From assembly GCA_964568975.1 (NCBI GenBank), contig CAZMSO010000026.1:1-50061 (forward strand): a stretch of DNA of 50,061 bases. Reading direction: 5' to 3'. Numbering within the stretch: the stretch's first letter is position 1; each line of letters begins with the position of its first letter. The notes under the pieces are model-generated. The model saw only the letters and a list, made by a program, of their open reading frames with translations. It made no database searches and was not told where the DNA came from. The stretch comes from CAZADA01 sp964568975 (GTDB lineage Bacteria > Pseudomonadota > Alphaproteobacteria > Caulobacterales > Maricaulaceae). Shown in pieces: positions 33,789-41,896 of the stretch. The translations under genes were made by a program, and so were the position numbers.

Positions 33789-34762
33789 AATGCGGGCTCT
33801 GGGGCGGCGGGGGCGTCAAGGGCGGCCAGCAACGCCTCGACGTGCTCGCGGATCAGCCCCGGCGCGCCATAAGCGACTTGGTGGCCGACGCCCGGCGAGA
33901 TCGCGAGGCGGGTGTCGCGCGCGGCCGCGGCAAGCGGAACTGAATGGCGGTGGGTGTAGACGGTGGGGTCGTCCTCGCCAGCGAGGATGGCCATTGGCGT
34001 GGCGAGGGTGGGGTAGCGGAGCTCCTGGACCGCCAGCTCGCGGTTGGCGCGCACGAGATCTAGGGCGTTCGCGCGGAACGCGCTTGGGCGAAACAGCAGG
34101 CCAAGGCCGGTAGCGCGCGCGTGATCGGGGGGCGGCTCTTGGGGCGCGAAGCCGGCGCGCACGGCTGAAGCCGCCATGGGCGGCGCAGCAATCGGCACAA
34201 GGCAGCGCGTGAACAAACGCCCGAGAACCGGCGCTGTCGCGGCGTAATTGTACCAGCTCACAGGCCCGACATAGCCGTGACTTGCCGTCCCTAACAGCAC
34301 CAGCGCGCCGACGCGGTCGGGATAATCGAGCGCCAAGCGCAGCGCCACCGCCCCGCCATAGGAGTGGCCGACCACCAGCGGCTGGCCAAGCGCCTCCGCC
34401 TCAATCAGCGCCGCCAACGCGGCCGCGTGCGTGACTAAGCGCGCGCGGTCGCTGAAGCCGCGACTGTGGCCAAAGCCCGGCCGGTCAGGCGCGATCAGCC
34501 GGCCAAGGCCCGCGAGGCTGTCGCCCAGATCGCGCAAAATCACCCGCGCGTTCGCGGCCGCGCCATGGACCAGGAGGATCGGCCGTGCGGACGCGGTGCT
34601 CTCGCCAGCCTCCATCACATGCAAGCGAAACGGGCCCGCCGACACAAACCGGCCGTCCGCCGGCCAGCGCCGGCCCGCCCATGCGGCGTAAAGACCGCCG
34701 TAGGAGGCTGTCGCCGCCAACGCGCCAAAGGCGGCGCCCACACTCGCCACAGGGTCGATCAT
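33785..34762 (-). CDS. Alpha/beta hydrolase
   Basis: A 325-residue hydrolase. The oxyanion motif is LLVHGAAAN (63-71), the strand APDRPGFGHS leads to the nucleophile GHSYGG (Ser134), and the acid and base are probably in AGEDDPTVY and SPGVGHQVAYG. An N-terminal stretch (VASVGAAFGALAATASYGGLYAAWAG) may be a membrane anchor. The order of parts matches the haloalkane dehalogenase/lipase-like class. It lies in an apparent operon: TPR protein (82 bp upstream), this gene, and the GSN protein (overlapping downstream). Start ATG 34762 was chosen over the longer frame to 35020, which overlaps the TPR gene. Substrate unknown. Confidence 0.87.
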   Translation of the reverse strand: MIDPVASVGAAFGALAATASYGGLYAAWAGRRWPADGRFVSAGPFRLHVMEAGESTASARPILLVHGAAANARVILRDLGDSLAGLGRLIAPDRPGFGHSRGFSDRARLVTHAAALAALIEAEALGQPLVVGHSYGGAVALRLALDYPDRVGALVLLGTASHGYVGPVSWYNYAATAPVLGRLFTRCLVPIAAPPMAASAVRAGFAPQEPPPDHARATGLGLLFRPSAFRANALDLVRANRELAVQELRYPTLATPMAILAGEDDPTVYTHRHSVPLAAAARDTRLAISPGVGHQVAYGAPGLIREHVEALLAALDAPAAPEPAL

Positions 34763-34844
34763 GGCGGGGACCCTAGCGCGGCGCGCGGGCCTGTCCACCC
34801 GCGCCGCATAGGTCGCGGCGTCAGGGCGGCCGGCGTTGCAACGC

Positions 34845-35807
34845 TTACAAGGCGCGGCCGCGGGCGCGCACTTCCAAATCCTCCGCGCGCGCCTGGGCGT
34901 ACGGATGCTGCGGATAAATGTCGAGCACGGCCTCATAGGCGTCATAGGCCCCGGCCCAATTCTCCAATTGCTCAAACAGCGCGCCGAGCGTGAGCAGCGC
35001 GTCATAGCGGCGCGGCTCAAGCCGCAGCGCCTGCTCCAAATCCGTCACTGCGCGCAACACATCGCCGTCGAGCGTTGCGATTTCCGCGCTGCGCACCCAG
35101 GCCTCGGCCGACTGGACCGCCAGCTCCACCGCACCGTCCGCCAGACGCCGCGCGAGGCCAAGATCGCCCGAGCCCGCCGCCGCCGCTGCGCGGTCCGTCA
35201 ATAAGGAGGCCGTCGGGTCGCCGACATCGCGCCACAGCGCCTCAATCTCCTCCGCCACAAAGGCCGCTTCATCAGCATCGGGGGCGATTTTCAACTCGGC
35301 GAACAGCCAGGCCAGACGCTGGCTCACCGGCGCGTCCGGACCCGGCTCCAGCGTCGCCAGCACATCCGTCAACGACACGCCCGGCAGCCCGAACGGGCCG
35401 CTCGGCTGCTCAAGCGCAAGGCCGGGAACGCCCAGCGCGCCCTCGAAATCAAAGTCTTCAGCAAACCCCTCCGGCAACGCGTCCGGCAGAGCGAAGGGGG
35501 TGGGGGGCGCGTCTGCGTCCGGCGCCGGGCCTGCGGCGGCGTTGTCGCCAGGAGCGTCTGTCGCGCCAGCGTCTTCTTTCATTGGATCGTCGGACGCGGG
35601 CCCGTCGCCGCCGGCCGGCGCGTCCACCGCCTCGGCCGCCGGCGCGTCGTCGCGATCCTGCGAGGCGGGCGCCTCCTCCTGGGCGAGCGCGACGGCCGCG
35701 ACCGCCAAAGCCCCAGCGACGCCCGCGATCGCACACGGCCACAGCGCAACCTTGCGGCGCGACGCCCCGACGCACCCGTCGGCAAGAGCGTGAGTGACAC
35801 CAGCCAT
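34845..35807 (-). CDS. Exported TPR-repeat protein
   Basis: A 320-residue protein. A signal peptide or anchor lies at about residues 18-43 (VALWPCAIAGVAGALAVAAVALA, then QEEAP). A disordered Asp/Ala/Pro-rich region follows to about residue 100. The C-terminal 150 residues are tetratricopeptide-like (LARRLADGAVELAVQSAEAW, AVTDLEQALRLEPRRYDAL, NWAGAYDAYEAVLDIYPQHP). A periplasmic scaffold role is likely. No ribosome site is visible; ATG 35807 is preferred over an in-frame TTG at 35828. It leads the small operon with the alpha/beta hydrolase. Confidence 0.78.
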   Translation of the reverse strand: MAGVTHALADGCVGASRRKVALWPCAIAGVAGALAVAAVALAQEEAPASQDRDDAPAAEAVDAPAGGDGPASDDPMKEDAGATDAPGDNAAAGPAPDADAPPTPFALPDALPEGFAEDFDFEGALGVPGLALEQPSGPFGLPGVSLTDVLATLEPGPDAPVSQRLAWLFAELKIAPDADEAAFVAEEIEALWRDVGDPTASLLTDRAAAAAGSGDLGLARRLADGAVELAVQSAEAWVRSAEIATLDGDVLRAVTDLEQALRLEPRRYDALLTLGALFEQLENWAGAYDAYEAVLDIYPQHPYAQARAEDLEVRARGRAL

Positions 35808-35927
35808 AAGAGGAGTGTAAGGCCCCAAGGTTACGTTTTCGAGGGCCGCGCGAACTTTCTCAGCCGCATTCGCCGACCCGACGCGTGATCGGCTGACCCG
35901 ACGGCTTTCCCCGCCGCAAACCCGAGG

Positions 35928-36053
35928 TTAACCTTGGCGAGCCTTAAAACGCGGGTCTTTCTTGTTGATCACGTAGATTCGACCGCGCCGGCGCACCACT
36001 TGGCAAGCCCGATGCCGTTGCTTGAGTGACTTAAGCGAGCTCTTAACTTTCAT
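35928..36053 (-). CDS. rpmJ: 50S ribosomal protein L36 (cysteine-poor form)
   Basis: A 41-residue protein: MKVKSSLKSLKQRHRACQVV, then RRRGRIYVINKKDPRFKARQG. It is a clear L36. Only one cysteine remains (in HRACQ), whereas zinc-binding L36 has three cysteines and a histidine; this is the zinc-independent C-minus type, usual in many alphaproteobacteria. The ATG (36053-36051) shares two bases with the divergent transglycosylase ATG (36052-36054). L36 sits in the large ribosomal subunit near the peptidyl-transferase base. It stands alone, not in the spc operon. Confidence 0.93.
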   Translation of the reverse strand: MKVKSSLKSLKQRHRACQVVRRRGRIYVINKKDPRFKARQG

Positions 36054-37335
36054 GACCCAATTCCGCCGACCGTCGCGTGAGCCACGCTGGCTACTGCGCC
36101 ACGCCTTGAAAGTCAACGCCCAAGCCGTGCTAAGTGGGCTGGTTTTGGCGGTCGCCGGCCTGATCGGCGCGACCGGCCAATCGAGCGACGCCGCGCCGCG
36201 CGAGCCGTTCGCCGTCTGGCGCGCGGACTTTGCTGAGCGCGCCGCCGCGAAAGGCCATGACCCGGCGCTGATCGCAGCGACCTTCGCCGGTGTTGAGCCG
36301 GACTTAGCGCTCATCCGCCTTGATCGCGATCAGCCGGAATTCGTGCGTCCCTTGTGGGAATATCTGGACTCCGCGGTGTCGGAGAGCCGCCGCCAAACGG
36401 GACGCGAACGCTTAGCCGAGGAGGCCGCGCTTCTCACGCAGCTCGAAGGCCGCTACGGCCCGCCGGCGGAGGTGATCACCGCGATTTGGGGCCTTGAAAG
36501 CGCGTATGGCGCCGTCATTGGGGACCATGACGTGGTCCAAGCGCTCGCGACCTTGGCCTGGGACGGCCGCCGGCGGGCGCTGTTTGAGCGGGAGCTGATG
36601 GCGGTTCTCACGATCCTCGCCTCCGGCGCGGTTGACCGCAGCGAGCTGATCGGCGGGTGGGCCGGCGCGATGGGCCAAACGCAGTTTATGCCCTCCACCT
36701 TTGTCCGCTATGCGGTCGACCATGATGGGGATGGGCGCAAGAACCTTTGGAGCGATCGGGGCGACGCCTTGGCCTCGGCGGCGGGCTATCTCTCCGATCA
36801 TGGCTGGCGGCGGGGCGCCCCATGGGGCGTGGAGGTGCGGCTGCCGGAGGGGTTTAATCACGCCTTGGCTGACGGCCGGCGCAATCGTGTGGCGGACTGG
36901 GCGCGCCTCGGCGTGACGCGCGCGGACGGCGCGTCGTGGGACGAAGGACGCCGCGCCATCGCCGCGCGCCTGCTCAGCCCGGCGGGGGCCCGCGGGCCGG
37001 CGTTCCTCACCTTCGCCAATTACGACGTGATTAAGCGCTACAACAACTCGACAGCCTACGCTCTGGCGGTGGGGCTGTTGTCGGACGCCCTGGCGGGGCG
37101 TGGCGGCGTGATTGCGCCCTGGCCGCGCGACGAGCAGCCTCTTGCGCGCACCGAGATTGAGGAGCTGCAGCGCCGCCTGAGCGCGCTCGGCTATGACACC
37201 GCCGGCGTCGATGGTCGTATTGGGCCCAACACCCGCAAAGCCTTACGCGCTTGGCAAGCCGATCGCGGCCTCGCGCCGGACGCCTTTGCGACCGTGCGCC
37301 TTCTGGATCAATTGCGCGCGCTGTCGCCGGGTTAG
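36052..37335 (+). CDS. Lytic murein transglycosylase, MltB family
   Basis: A 427-residue periplasmic enzyme that cleaves peptidoglycan glycan strands to 1,6-anhydromuropeptides. A signal sequence lies at about 22-44 (NAQAVLSGLVLAVAGLIGA). The SLT_2 domain has the catalytic glutamate E149 in TAIWGLESAYG, plus GGWAGAMGQTQFMPSTFVRYAVDHDGDG in family order and ANYDVIKRYNNSTAYALAV. A PG_binding_1 domain closes the protein (LQRRLSALGYDTAGVDGRIG). ATG 36052 overlaps the rpmJ start codon on the other strand, and no ribosome site precedes it. An in-frame TTG at 36022 would lie inside rpmJ. There is no lipoprotein cysteine, so it is MltB-like but soluble. Confidence 0.9.
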   Translation: MTQFRRPSREPRWLLRHALKVNAQAVLSGLVLAVAGLIGATGQSSDAAPREPFAVWRADFAERAAAKGHDPALIAATFAGVEPDLALIRLDRDQPEFVRPLWEYLDSAVSESRRQTGRERLAEEAALLTQLEGRYGPPAEVITAIWGLESAYGAVIGDHDVVQALATLAWDGRRRALFERELMAVLTILASGAVDRSELIGGWAGAMGQTQFMPSTFVRYAVDHDGDGRKNLWSDRGDALASAAGYLSDHGWRRGAPWGVEVRLPEGFNHALADGRRNRVADWARLGVTRADGASWDEGRRAIAARLLSPAGARGPAFLTFANYDVIKRYNNSTAYALAVGLLSDALAGRGGVIAPWPRDEQPLARTEIEELQRRLSALGYDTAGVDGRIGPNTRKALRAWQADRGLAPDAFATVRLLDQLRALSPG

Positions 37336-37366
37336 CGGGACGTCGCTTTCGGGCGGTCACGCCACG

Positions 37367-38332
37367 TCACGCCAGCGGGGCGAGATCCGCGGGCGCGGCG
37401 TCGCCCAGCGTGCGCGCCAGGCCGCCGCGCACCAGCTCAGGCCGCCCCTGGGAGGCGTGAAGCACAGCGTCCACGCCGCCGACCGCGCGCGCCAGCGCAT
37501 CAGGCGCCGCCAGGCCCGTCTCCAGACCCGCCAGCAGCAACGCGGCGAACAAATCCCCCGCGCCGCCCCAGGCGCCGCTAACCACGCCGCCAACCACGCC
37601 GCCAACCGCCCCGTTAACCGCGCCGCCACCGGCGCTGCGTCGTCCGCCCACGCTCACTTGCGCGCGTGCGTCTGCGGGACCCAGACGTTCCGGCGCGCTG
37701 GCGAGCCACGCGCCCTCACGGCCCGCCAGCGTGACGCCAAGGCGCGCCGCCTCCGGCTCGGCGGTCGCGGGCAGGGGCGTGGAGGTCACCGCCGCCAGGC
37801 GCGCACGCCCGCGCCCATCTACGCTGAGGGTCTCCGCCGCCGCCCGCGCCTCGGCGGCCGTCGTCACGGGCCGTCCAGTCAGGCGCGCGGCCTCCCACGC
37901 GTTCGGCGTCACCACATCGGCGAGGGGAACAAGGCGCTGCGCCACCGCCTGCGCGGCCTCCTCCGGCACATAAAGCCCCTTCGGCGCGTCCCCCATCACC
38001 GGATCGCAGACATAGCCCAAGGCCGGCCGCGCCCGCTTGAGCGCGCTCACAAAAGCGGCGATCGCCGCCACCTGGGCGGGGCTTGCGACATAGCCCGAGA
38101 GCACCCAATGGGCCTCAGCGGCGAGCGGATGGGCGGCCGCGCCCTCCAGGAGCGAGGCGAACATGGCGTCCGGCGTGGGACCGCCGCCTGGCGGGCCCCA
38201 GCCCGGGTGGCGGCCAAGGGTCACCGTCGGGACCGCGATCACTTCAAGCCCTTGGGCGTGGAGCGCGGGCGCGATGATCCCAAGCCCGACCGCCGAGGCG
38301 GCGGCGAAGGAGGAGATGGCGATGACCGTCAC
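37367..38332 (-). CDS. pdxY: Pyridoxal kinase (PdxY/PdxK)
   Basis: A 321-residue ribokinase-family enzyme that phosphorylates pyridoxal to the B6 cofactor. The start (AISSFAAASAVGLGIIAPAL) and VPTVTLGRHPGWG match the family's substrate region. GYVCDPVMGD, VTPNAWEAARLTG and the catalytic GGAGDLFAALLLAG (D260) are present. GTG 38332 is chosen because AGGA lies eight bases before it and homologues start at this strand; longer frames to 38416 or 38557 overlap the divergent CitE-like start region. Residues 238-253 are four degenerate Gly/Val tetrapeptides inserted immediately before the catalytic G-A-G-D loop; see the repeat at 37574. The protein is about 30 residues longer than typical PdxY. Confidence 0.9.
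   Translation of the reverse strand: MTVIAISSFAAASAVGLGIIAPALHAQGLEVIAVPTVTLGRHPGWGPPGGGPTPDAMFASLLEGAAAHPLAAEAHWVLSGYVASPAQVAAIAAFVSALKRARPALGYVCDPVMGDAPKGLYVPEEAAQAVAQRLVPLADVVTPNAWEAARLTGRPVTTAAEARAAAETLSVDGRGRARLAAVTSTPLPATAEPEAARLGVTLAGREGAWLASAPERLGPADARAQVSVGGRRSAGGGAVNGAVGGVVGGVVSGAWGGAGDLFAALLLAGLETGLAAPDALARAVGGVDAVLHASQGRPELVRGGLARTLGDAAPADLAPLA
37574..37621. repeat. 12-bp tandem repeat inside pdxY
   Basis: Four degenerate 12-bp units (GCCGCTAACCAC, GCCGCCAACCAC, GCCGCCAACCGC, CCCGTTAACCGC) lie within the pyridoxal kinase gene. On its strand they read as AVNG-AVGG-VVGG-VVSG. The unit keeps the frame. It looks like a recent in-frame expansion. Confidence 0.75.
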
Positions 38333-38529
38333 GCGACGCGTCCTGGGGATCCGGCGAAGGGTGGGCGGGACATCCCATGCTCGGCGGTTTGTCGCCACCG
38401 CTTTCTTGGACGCCATGGCTGTCGGGGCGTCCGCGCTTGGCGTAGGTTGCGCCCGGGGCGCGCTGGGCTTCGCCTGGGCCTGCGCCCGTGTGATTCCCGA
38501 AGACTGCGCTGGTGCGCGAAGGAGGCCCC

Positions 38530-39507
38530 ATGTCCGCCCCGTCACCTTCTGTGTCATCTGAGCGTCCCGCCGAGGCGGCGGCGGGGGGCGAGGCCGCCGC
38601 GTCGCCGCGGGCTGTGACGCTGCGCCGGTCGGTGTTGTTCGCGCCGGCGTCCAACGCTCGGGCTGTGGCGAAATTGGCGGATCTTACCGCCGATGTCGTG
38701 GTGCTCGACCTGGAAGACGCGGTGGGCCCGGATGACAAAGACACCGCGCGCGCCGCAGCGGCGGATTGTCTTCGCAGCCGCGCGCTCAGCGCTCCGGGGC
38801 CGACGGGGCGCATGAAAGCCTTGGTGGTGCGGGTCAACGCGCTGGAGACGCCGGAGGGCGCGGCGGACCTGAACGCAATCGCGCCGCTGGGGCCGGATGC
38901 GGTGTTGCTGCCCAAAGTGGAGTCCGCGGAGGACGTGGCGCGGGTGAGCGCGGCGTTCGACGCCCTTGATGTGCCGCGCGGCATGGCGCTTTGGGCGATG
39001 ATTGAAACGCCTAAGGCCGCGCTTAACCTGGCGGAGATCGCCAGCCTCGGCGCGCGGCGGCGGTTGGCGGCTTTGGTCGTCGGGACGAATGATCTCGCCG
39101 CGAGTTTGCGCATGCCCGCCGCCCAACGCCGCGCGCGCTTAGGCCCGGTTTTGTTGAACACGGTGCTGGCGGCGCGCGCCCATGGGCTGGCGGCCATTGA
39201 CGGCGTCTACAACGACCATCGCGACCTTTCGGGATTTGCGGCGGAGGCTGACGAGGCGGCGAGCTATGGCTTCGACGGCAAATCACTCATTCATCCCAGC
39301 CAGATCGCGCCCTGTCACGCCGCCTTTGCGCCGACGCCGGAGGCGCTCGCGTGGGCGCACAAGGTGTGCGCGGCGTTTCAATCGCCGGAGAACTTAAAAA
39401 GCGGCGTGATTTCCGTCGACGGCCACATGGTCGAGCGCCTGCATCTCGCGGAGGCCGAACGCCTCATCGCGTTGGCGGAGGCGGCGGGCGACGGCGCGCC
39501 GGCCTAA
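38530..39507 (+). CDS. CitE/HpcH-HpaI-like CoA-ester lyase
   Basis: A 325-residue TIM-barrel protein of the malyl-CoA/citramalyl-CoA lyase (CitE-like) family. After a disordered 30-residue start, RRSVLFAPASNARAVAKLA, DVVVLDLEDAV (acidic metal-binding segment), VVRVNALE (R101), LLPKVESAED (E131), WAMIETPKAALNLAEI (E159) and the C-terminal YGFDGKSLIHPSQI are all present. Members cleave or condense short beta-hydroxyacyl-CoA esters such as L-malyl-CoA. AAGGAGG lies five bases before ATG 38530. It is divergent from pdxY and converges on mnmC, whose stop is five bases away. Exact substrate unknown. Confidence 0.88.
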   Translation: MSAPSPSVSSERPAEAAAGGEAAASPRAVTLRRSVLFAPASNARAVAKLADLTADVVVLDLEDAVGPDDKDTARAAAADCLRSRALSAPGPTGRMKALVVRVNALETPEGAADLNAIAPLGPDAVLLPKVESAEDVARVSAAFDALDVPRGMALWAMIETPKAALNLAEIASLGARRRLAALVVGTNDLAASLRMPAAQRRARLGPVLLNTVLAARAHGLAAIDGVYNDHRDLSGFAAEADEAASYGFDGKSLIHPSQIAPCHAAFAPTPEALAWAHKVCAAFQSPENLKSGVISVDGHMVERLHLAEAERLIALAEAAGDGAPA

Positions 39508-39512
39508 CCGCA

Positions 39513-41483
39513 TCAGCGGCCGCGTTTGAGGGCGCGCACCAGCGCGCGCGCTGGGTGGAGCGCTTCCGCGGCCCCGCGCTCGAGCGCACCCGGCTCGCCG
39601 CACACAGCGCTGGCGAGCGCCTCCGCCAACAGCGGCGCCCAGCTGAGCCCCCGGCTGCCCAGCCCGCCGAACACAGAAAGCCCGTCATGCAGCCGCGCGG
39701 GCGCCGTCCCCGCCGCGCCGCCAACCGCGAGGTCGGCGAACTGCGCGCGAAAGTCGGCCTCCACCGGCGTGGGTCCGAGATAAGGCAGCCGATCCGGCGT
39801 CGTGGCCCGCAGCGCCGCGCGCCCTTTGATCGCGGCCGGCTCAATGCGCCCGGCGAGGTCCGGCGCGTGCTGGGCGAGGAGGGCGTGATTGCGCGCGTCG
39901 CTGTCGTGGTCAGCCCGGACCAGCGCGTCGTGCGGCCAGGGATCATACGTCGCGCCGAAGACGAGCCCTAGGCCGTCAGCCGTCGCGAAGGGCGCTGCAT
40001 AGCCGCCAAAGGTGAGCGCGTGAACCGGCGCCGCGCCCTTGAGCGTCGCCCAGCTCAGCTGACCGCGCGAGGCCGGCAGCGGCATGAACGCGCTTTGCTC
40101 GAACCGCGCGAGCCCTGTGCCGCAGGCCAACACGCAGATCTCGGCTGCGGCGAGAATGCGACGGTCGTGAGCACGCGCGATCCAGCCGCCGTCCGCGGGC
40201 TCGACTGACGCCGCAGCCGCGTCAGCCCGCACGTCCGCGTGGGCGAGGGCGCGCTGCACGATGGCGCGCGGGGAGGCGGTTCCCGCGTGCGGCAGAAAGA
40301 GGCCGGCCGCCCCCGGCGCGCCGGCGGCGGCGGCGGTGTCGGGTGTGAGCGGGCCCGCCATCGTCGCGGGCAAGGCCTTCGCGCTGAGCAGCCCCTCGAG
40401 CTTGGCGCGCTCGCCCGCGTCGGTCGCAATTTGCGCCACGCCGCAGGGCGTGAAGGCGTCGTCGCCGTCAAGACAGTCCAGGGCGAAGGCGTAGGCCGAG
40501 CGATGGAACCGCGCCGCGGGCCGGTCATCACGATCCAAGCGCGGCGTCACAAGGCCGATGGGATTGCCGCTGGCGGCGTGGGCGGGCCCAGGCCCGGCCT
40601 CAAGCACAGTGACGGCCACGCCGCGGCGGGCGAGCGCTTGCGCCGCGCAGGCGCCGGCGAGCCCGGCGCCGATCACGATGGCGCTGTCCGGCGGCGCGGC
40701 GCGGGCGTCGGCGGGCGTGGTCAGCGCGCGTCCGTCATGGGCGTGCGCCGCGTCCCCCTCAAACACCGCCTCCAGACGCTCGCGTTTTGAGCCGAAGCCC
40801 GGCCGTTTCGTGACGCGAAAGCCGACCGCCTCAAGCCCGCGCCGCACAGCCCCCGCGACTGTGTATGTCGCCGCGCGCGCGCCGGGCCGGCTGCGGGCGG
40901 CGATCGCGGAGACGGTCGGCGGCGACCACATCGCGGGGTTTCGCGCCGGGGCGAAGCCATCCAGGAACCAGGCGTCGGCGGTGAGCTCCAAGTGCGCCAG
41001 CGCCTCGGCCACCGGCAGATACGCCAATGTCACAACCAGACCGTCATCGTCGAACCGCCGGCGGTGGACGCCCTTAATCCGCGGCGGCAAGCGCGCGGCG
41101 AGGGCGGCTGAAAGCCGGGCGAGCCCGGCGTCGCGGGCGATGAAGGGCGCGTGGGCGCGACGAAGCGCGTCGCCCGTCAGGGGCGCGCCCTCGACGGAGA
41201 CATAATGCAACAGCGCCCCCGGCGCTTTCGTGCGTCGCCAGAGATCCCACGTCGCCAGCAGATTGAGCCCCGCGCCGAAGCCGAGTTCGCCCAAGACAAA
41301 CTGGCGCTGACGCCGCCAGCCGTCCGGCAGGCCGCAGCCGTCGAGAAACACGGCGCGCGCCTCCGCCAAACCGTCGACCGCGGAATAATACACATCGTCA
41401 TACGTGATGGAGCGCGGCGCGGCCGCGCGCGACCAATCAAGAGCGGGCGCGTCGGGCGCAAGGGAGGGCGGCGTGGCGGTCAC
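39513..41483 (-). CDS. mnmC: Bifunctional tRNA mnm5s2U34 enzyme MnmC
   Basis: A 656-residue fusion. The N-terminal MnmD methyltransferase (about 1-235) shows SITYDDVYYSAVDGLAEARAVFL in family order and the SAM motif ELGFGAGLNLLATW, with FLDGFAPARNPAMW. The C-terminal FAD oxidoreductase (about 265-656) has the dinucleotide motif VIGAGLAGACAAQALARRG and ends with VFGGLGSRGLSWAPLLAEAL. It converts cmnm5(s2)U34 to mnm5(s2)U34 in tRNAs reading split codon boxes. The start codon is GTG 41483. Its stop lies five bases from that of the CitE-like gene, with no room for separate terminators. Full-length, with both domains intact. Confidence 0.95.
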   Translation of the reverse strand: MTATPPSLAPDAPALDWSRAAAPRSITYDDVYYSAVDGLAEARAVFLDGCGLPDGWRRQRQFVLGELGFGAGLNLLATWDLWRRTKAPGALLHYVSVEGAPLTGDALRRAHAPFIARDAGLARLSAALAARLPPRIKGVHRRRFDDDGLVVTLAYLPVAEALAHLELTADAWFLDGFAPARNPAMWSPPTVSAIAARSRPGARAATYTVAGAVRRGLEAVGFRVTKRPGFGSKRERLEAVFEGDAAHAHDGRALTTPADARAAPPDSAIVIGAGLAGACAAQALARRGVAVTVLEAGPGPAHAASGNPIGLVTPRLDRDDRPAARFHRSAYAFALDCLDGDDAFTPCGVAQIATDAGERAKLEGLLSAKALPATMAGPLTPDTAAAAGAPGAAGLFLPHAGTASPRAIVQRALAHADVRADAAAASVEPADGGWIARAHDRRILAAAEICVLACGTGLARFEQSAFMPLPASRGQLSWATLKGAAPVHALTFGGYAAPFATADGLGLVFGATYDPWPHDALVRADHDSDARNHALLAQHAPDLAGRIEPAAIKGRAALRATTPDRLPYLGPTPVEADFRAQFADLAVGGAAGTAPARLHDGLSVFGGLGSRGLSWAPLLAEALASAVCGEPGALERGAAEALHPARALVRALKRGR

Positions 41484-41544
41484 GCCCGTGTCTTAGCCGC
41501 ATCAGGCCCCGCGCCAAACTGCGCTCAGCGCCGACGGCGCTGCG

Positions 41545-41769
41545 TCAATAGCCGTGGCGACGCCATCGGCCATGGCGATCCTCCACCGAGCGTGGGCCGA
41601 AGAAAAACCAAACGATCCACCCAATGAGCGGAACCAACAGGAGGAACACGATCCACAATGCTTTGCCGAGGGCGCCCATGCGCGATTGAGCGACATTCAA
41701 AATCGCCCAAATCATCAAAACGAGGCCCAAAAGACCAATCAGGCCCGTCACCTCAAACCCGAAATTCAT
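41545..41769 (-). CDS. PLDc_N-domain small membrane protein
   Basis: A 74-residue protein with two membrane helices: VTGLIGLLGLVLMIWAILNV and LGKALWIVFLLLVPLIGWIV, followed by WFFFGPRS. The W-x-x-x-x-x-x-P-x-x-G-x-x-x-W-F-x-F-G-P pattern is the phospholipase D nuclease N-terminal (PLDc_N) domain, which by itself is non-catalytic. AGGAG lies four bases before ATG 41769. The same strand carries mnmC downstream and xerC upstream. A stress or envelope role is possible; no function is established. Confidence 0.85.
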   Translation of the reverse strand: MNFGFEVTGLIGLLGLVLMIWAILNVAQSRMGALGKALWIVFLLLVPLIGWIVWFFFGPRSVEDRHGRWRRHGY

Positions 41770-41896
41770 TGCTCCTCTCCGTCCGCCGACCAAAGTGCCT
41801 ATTTTATTGTTATTCGATATAATGCGGCGTGCAGGCCAGGGTGTCAACGGCGATCGCTCTGGCGCAGCCCGGCGCTGGAGCCCGCCGACACGGTCC

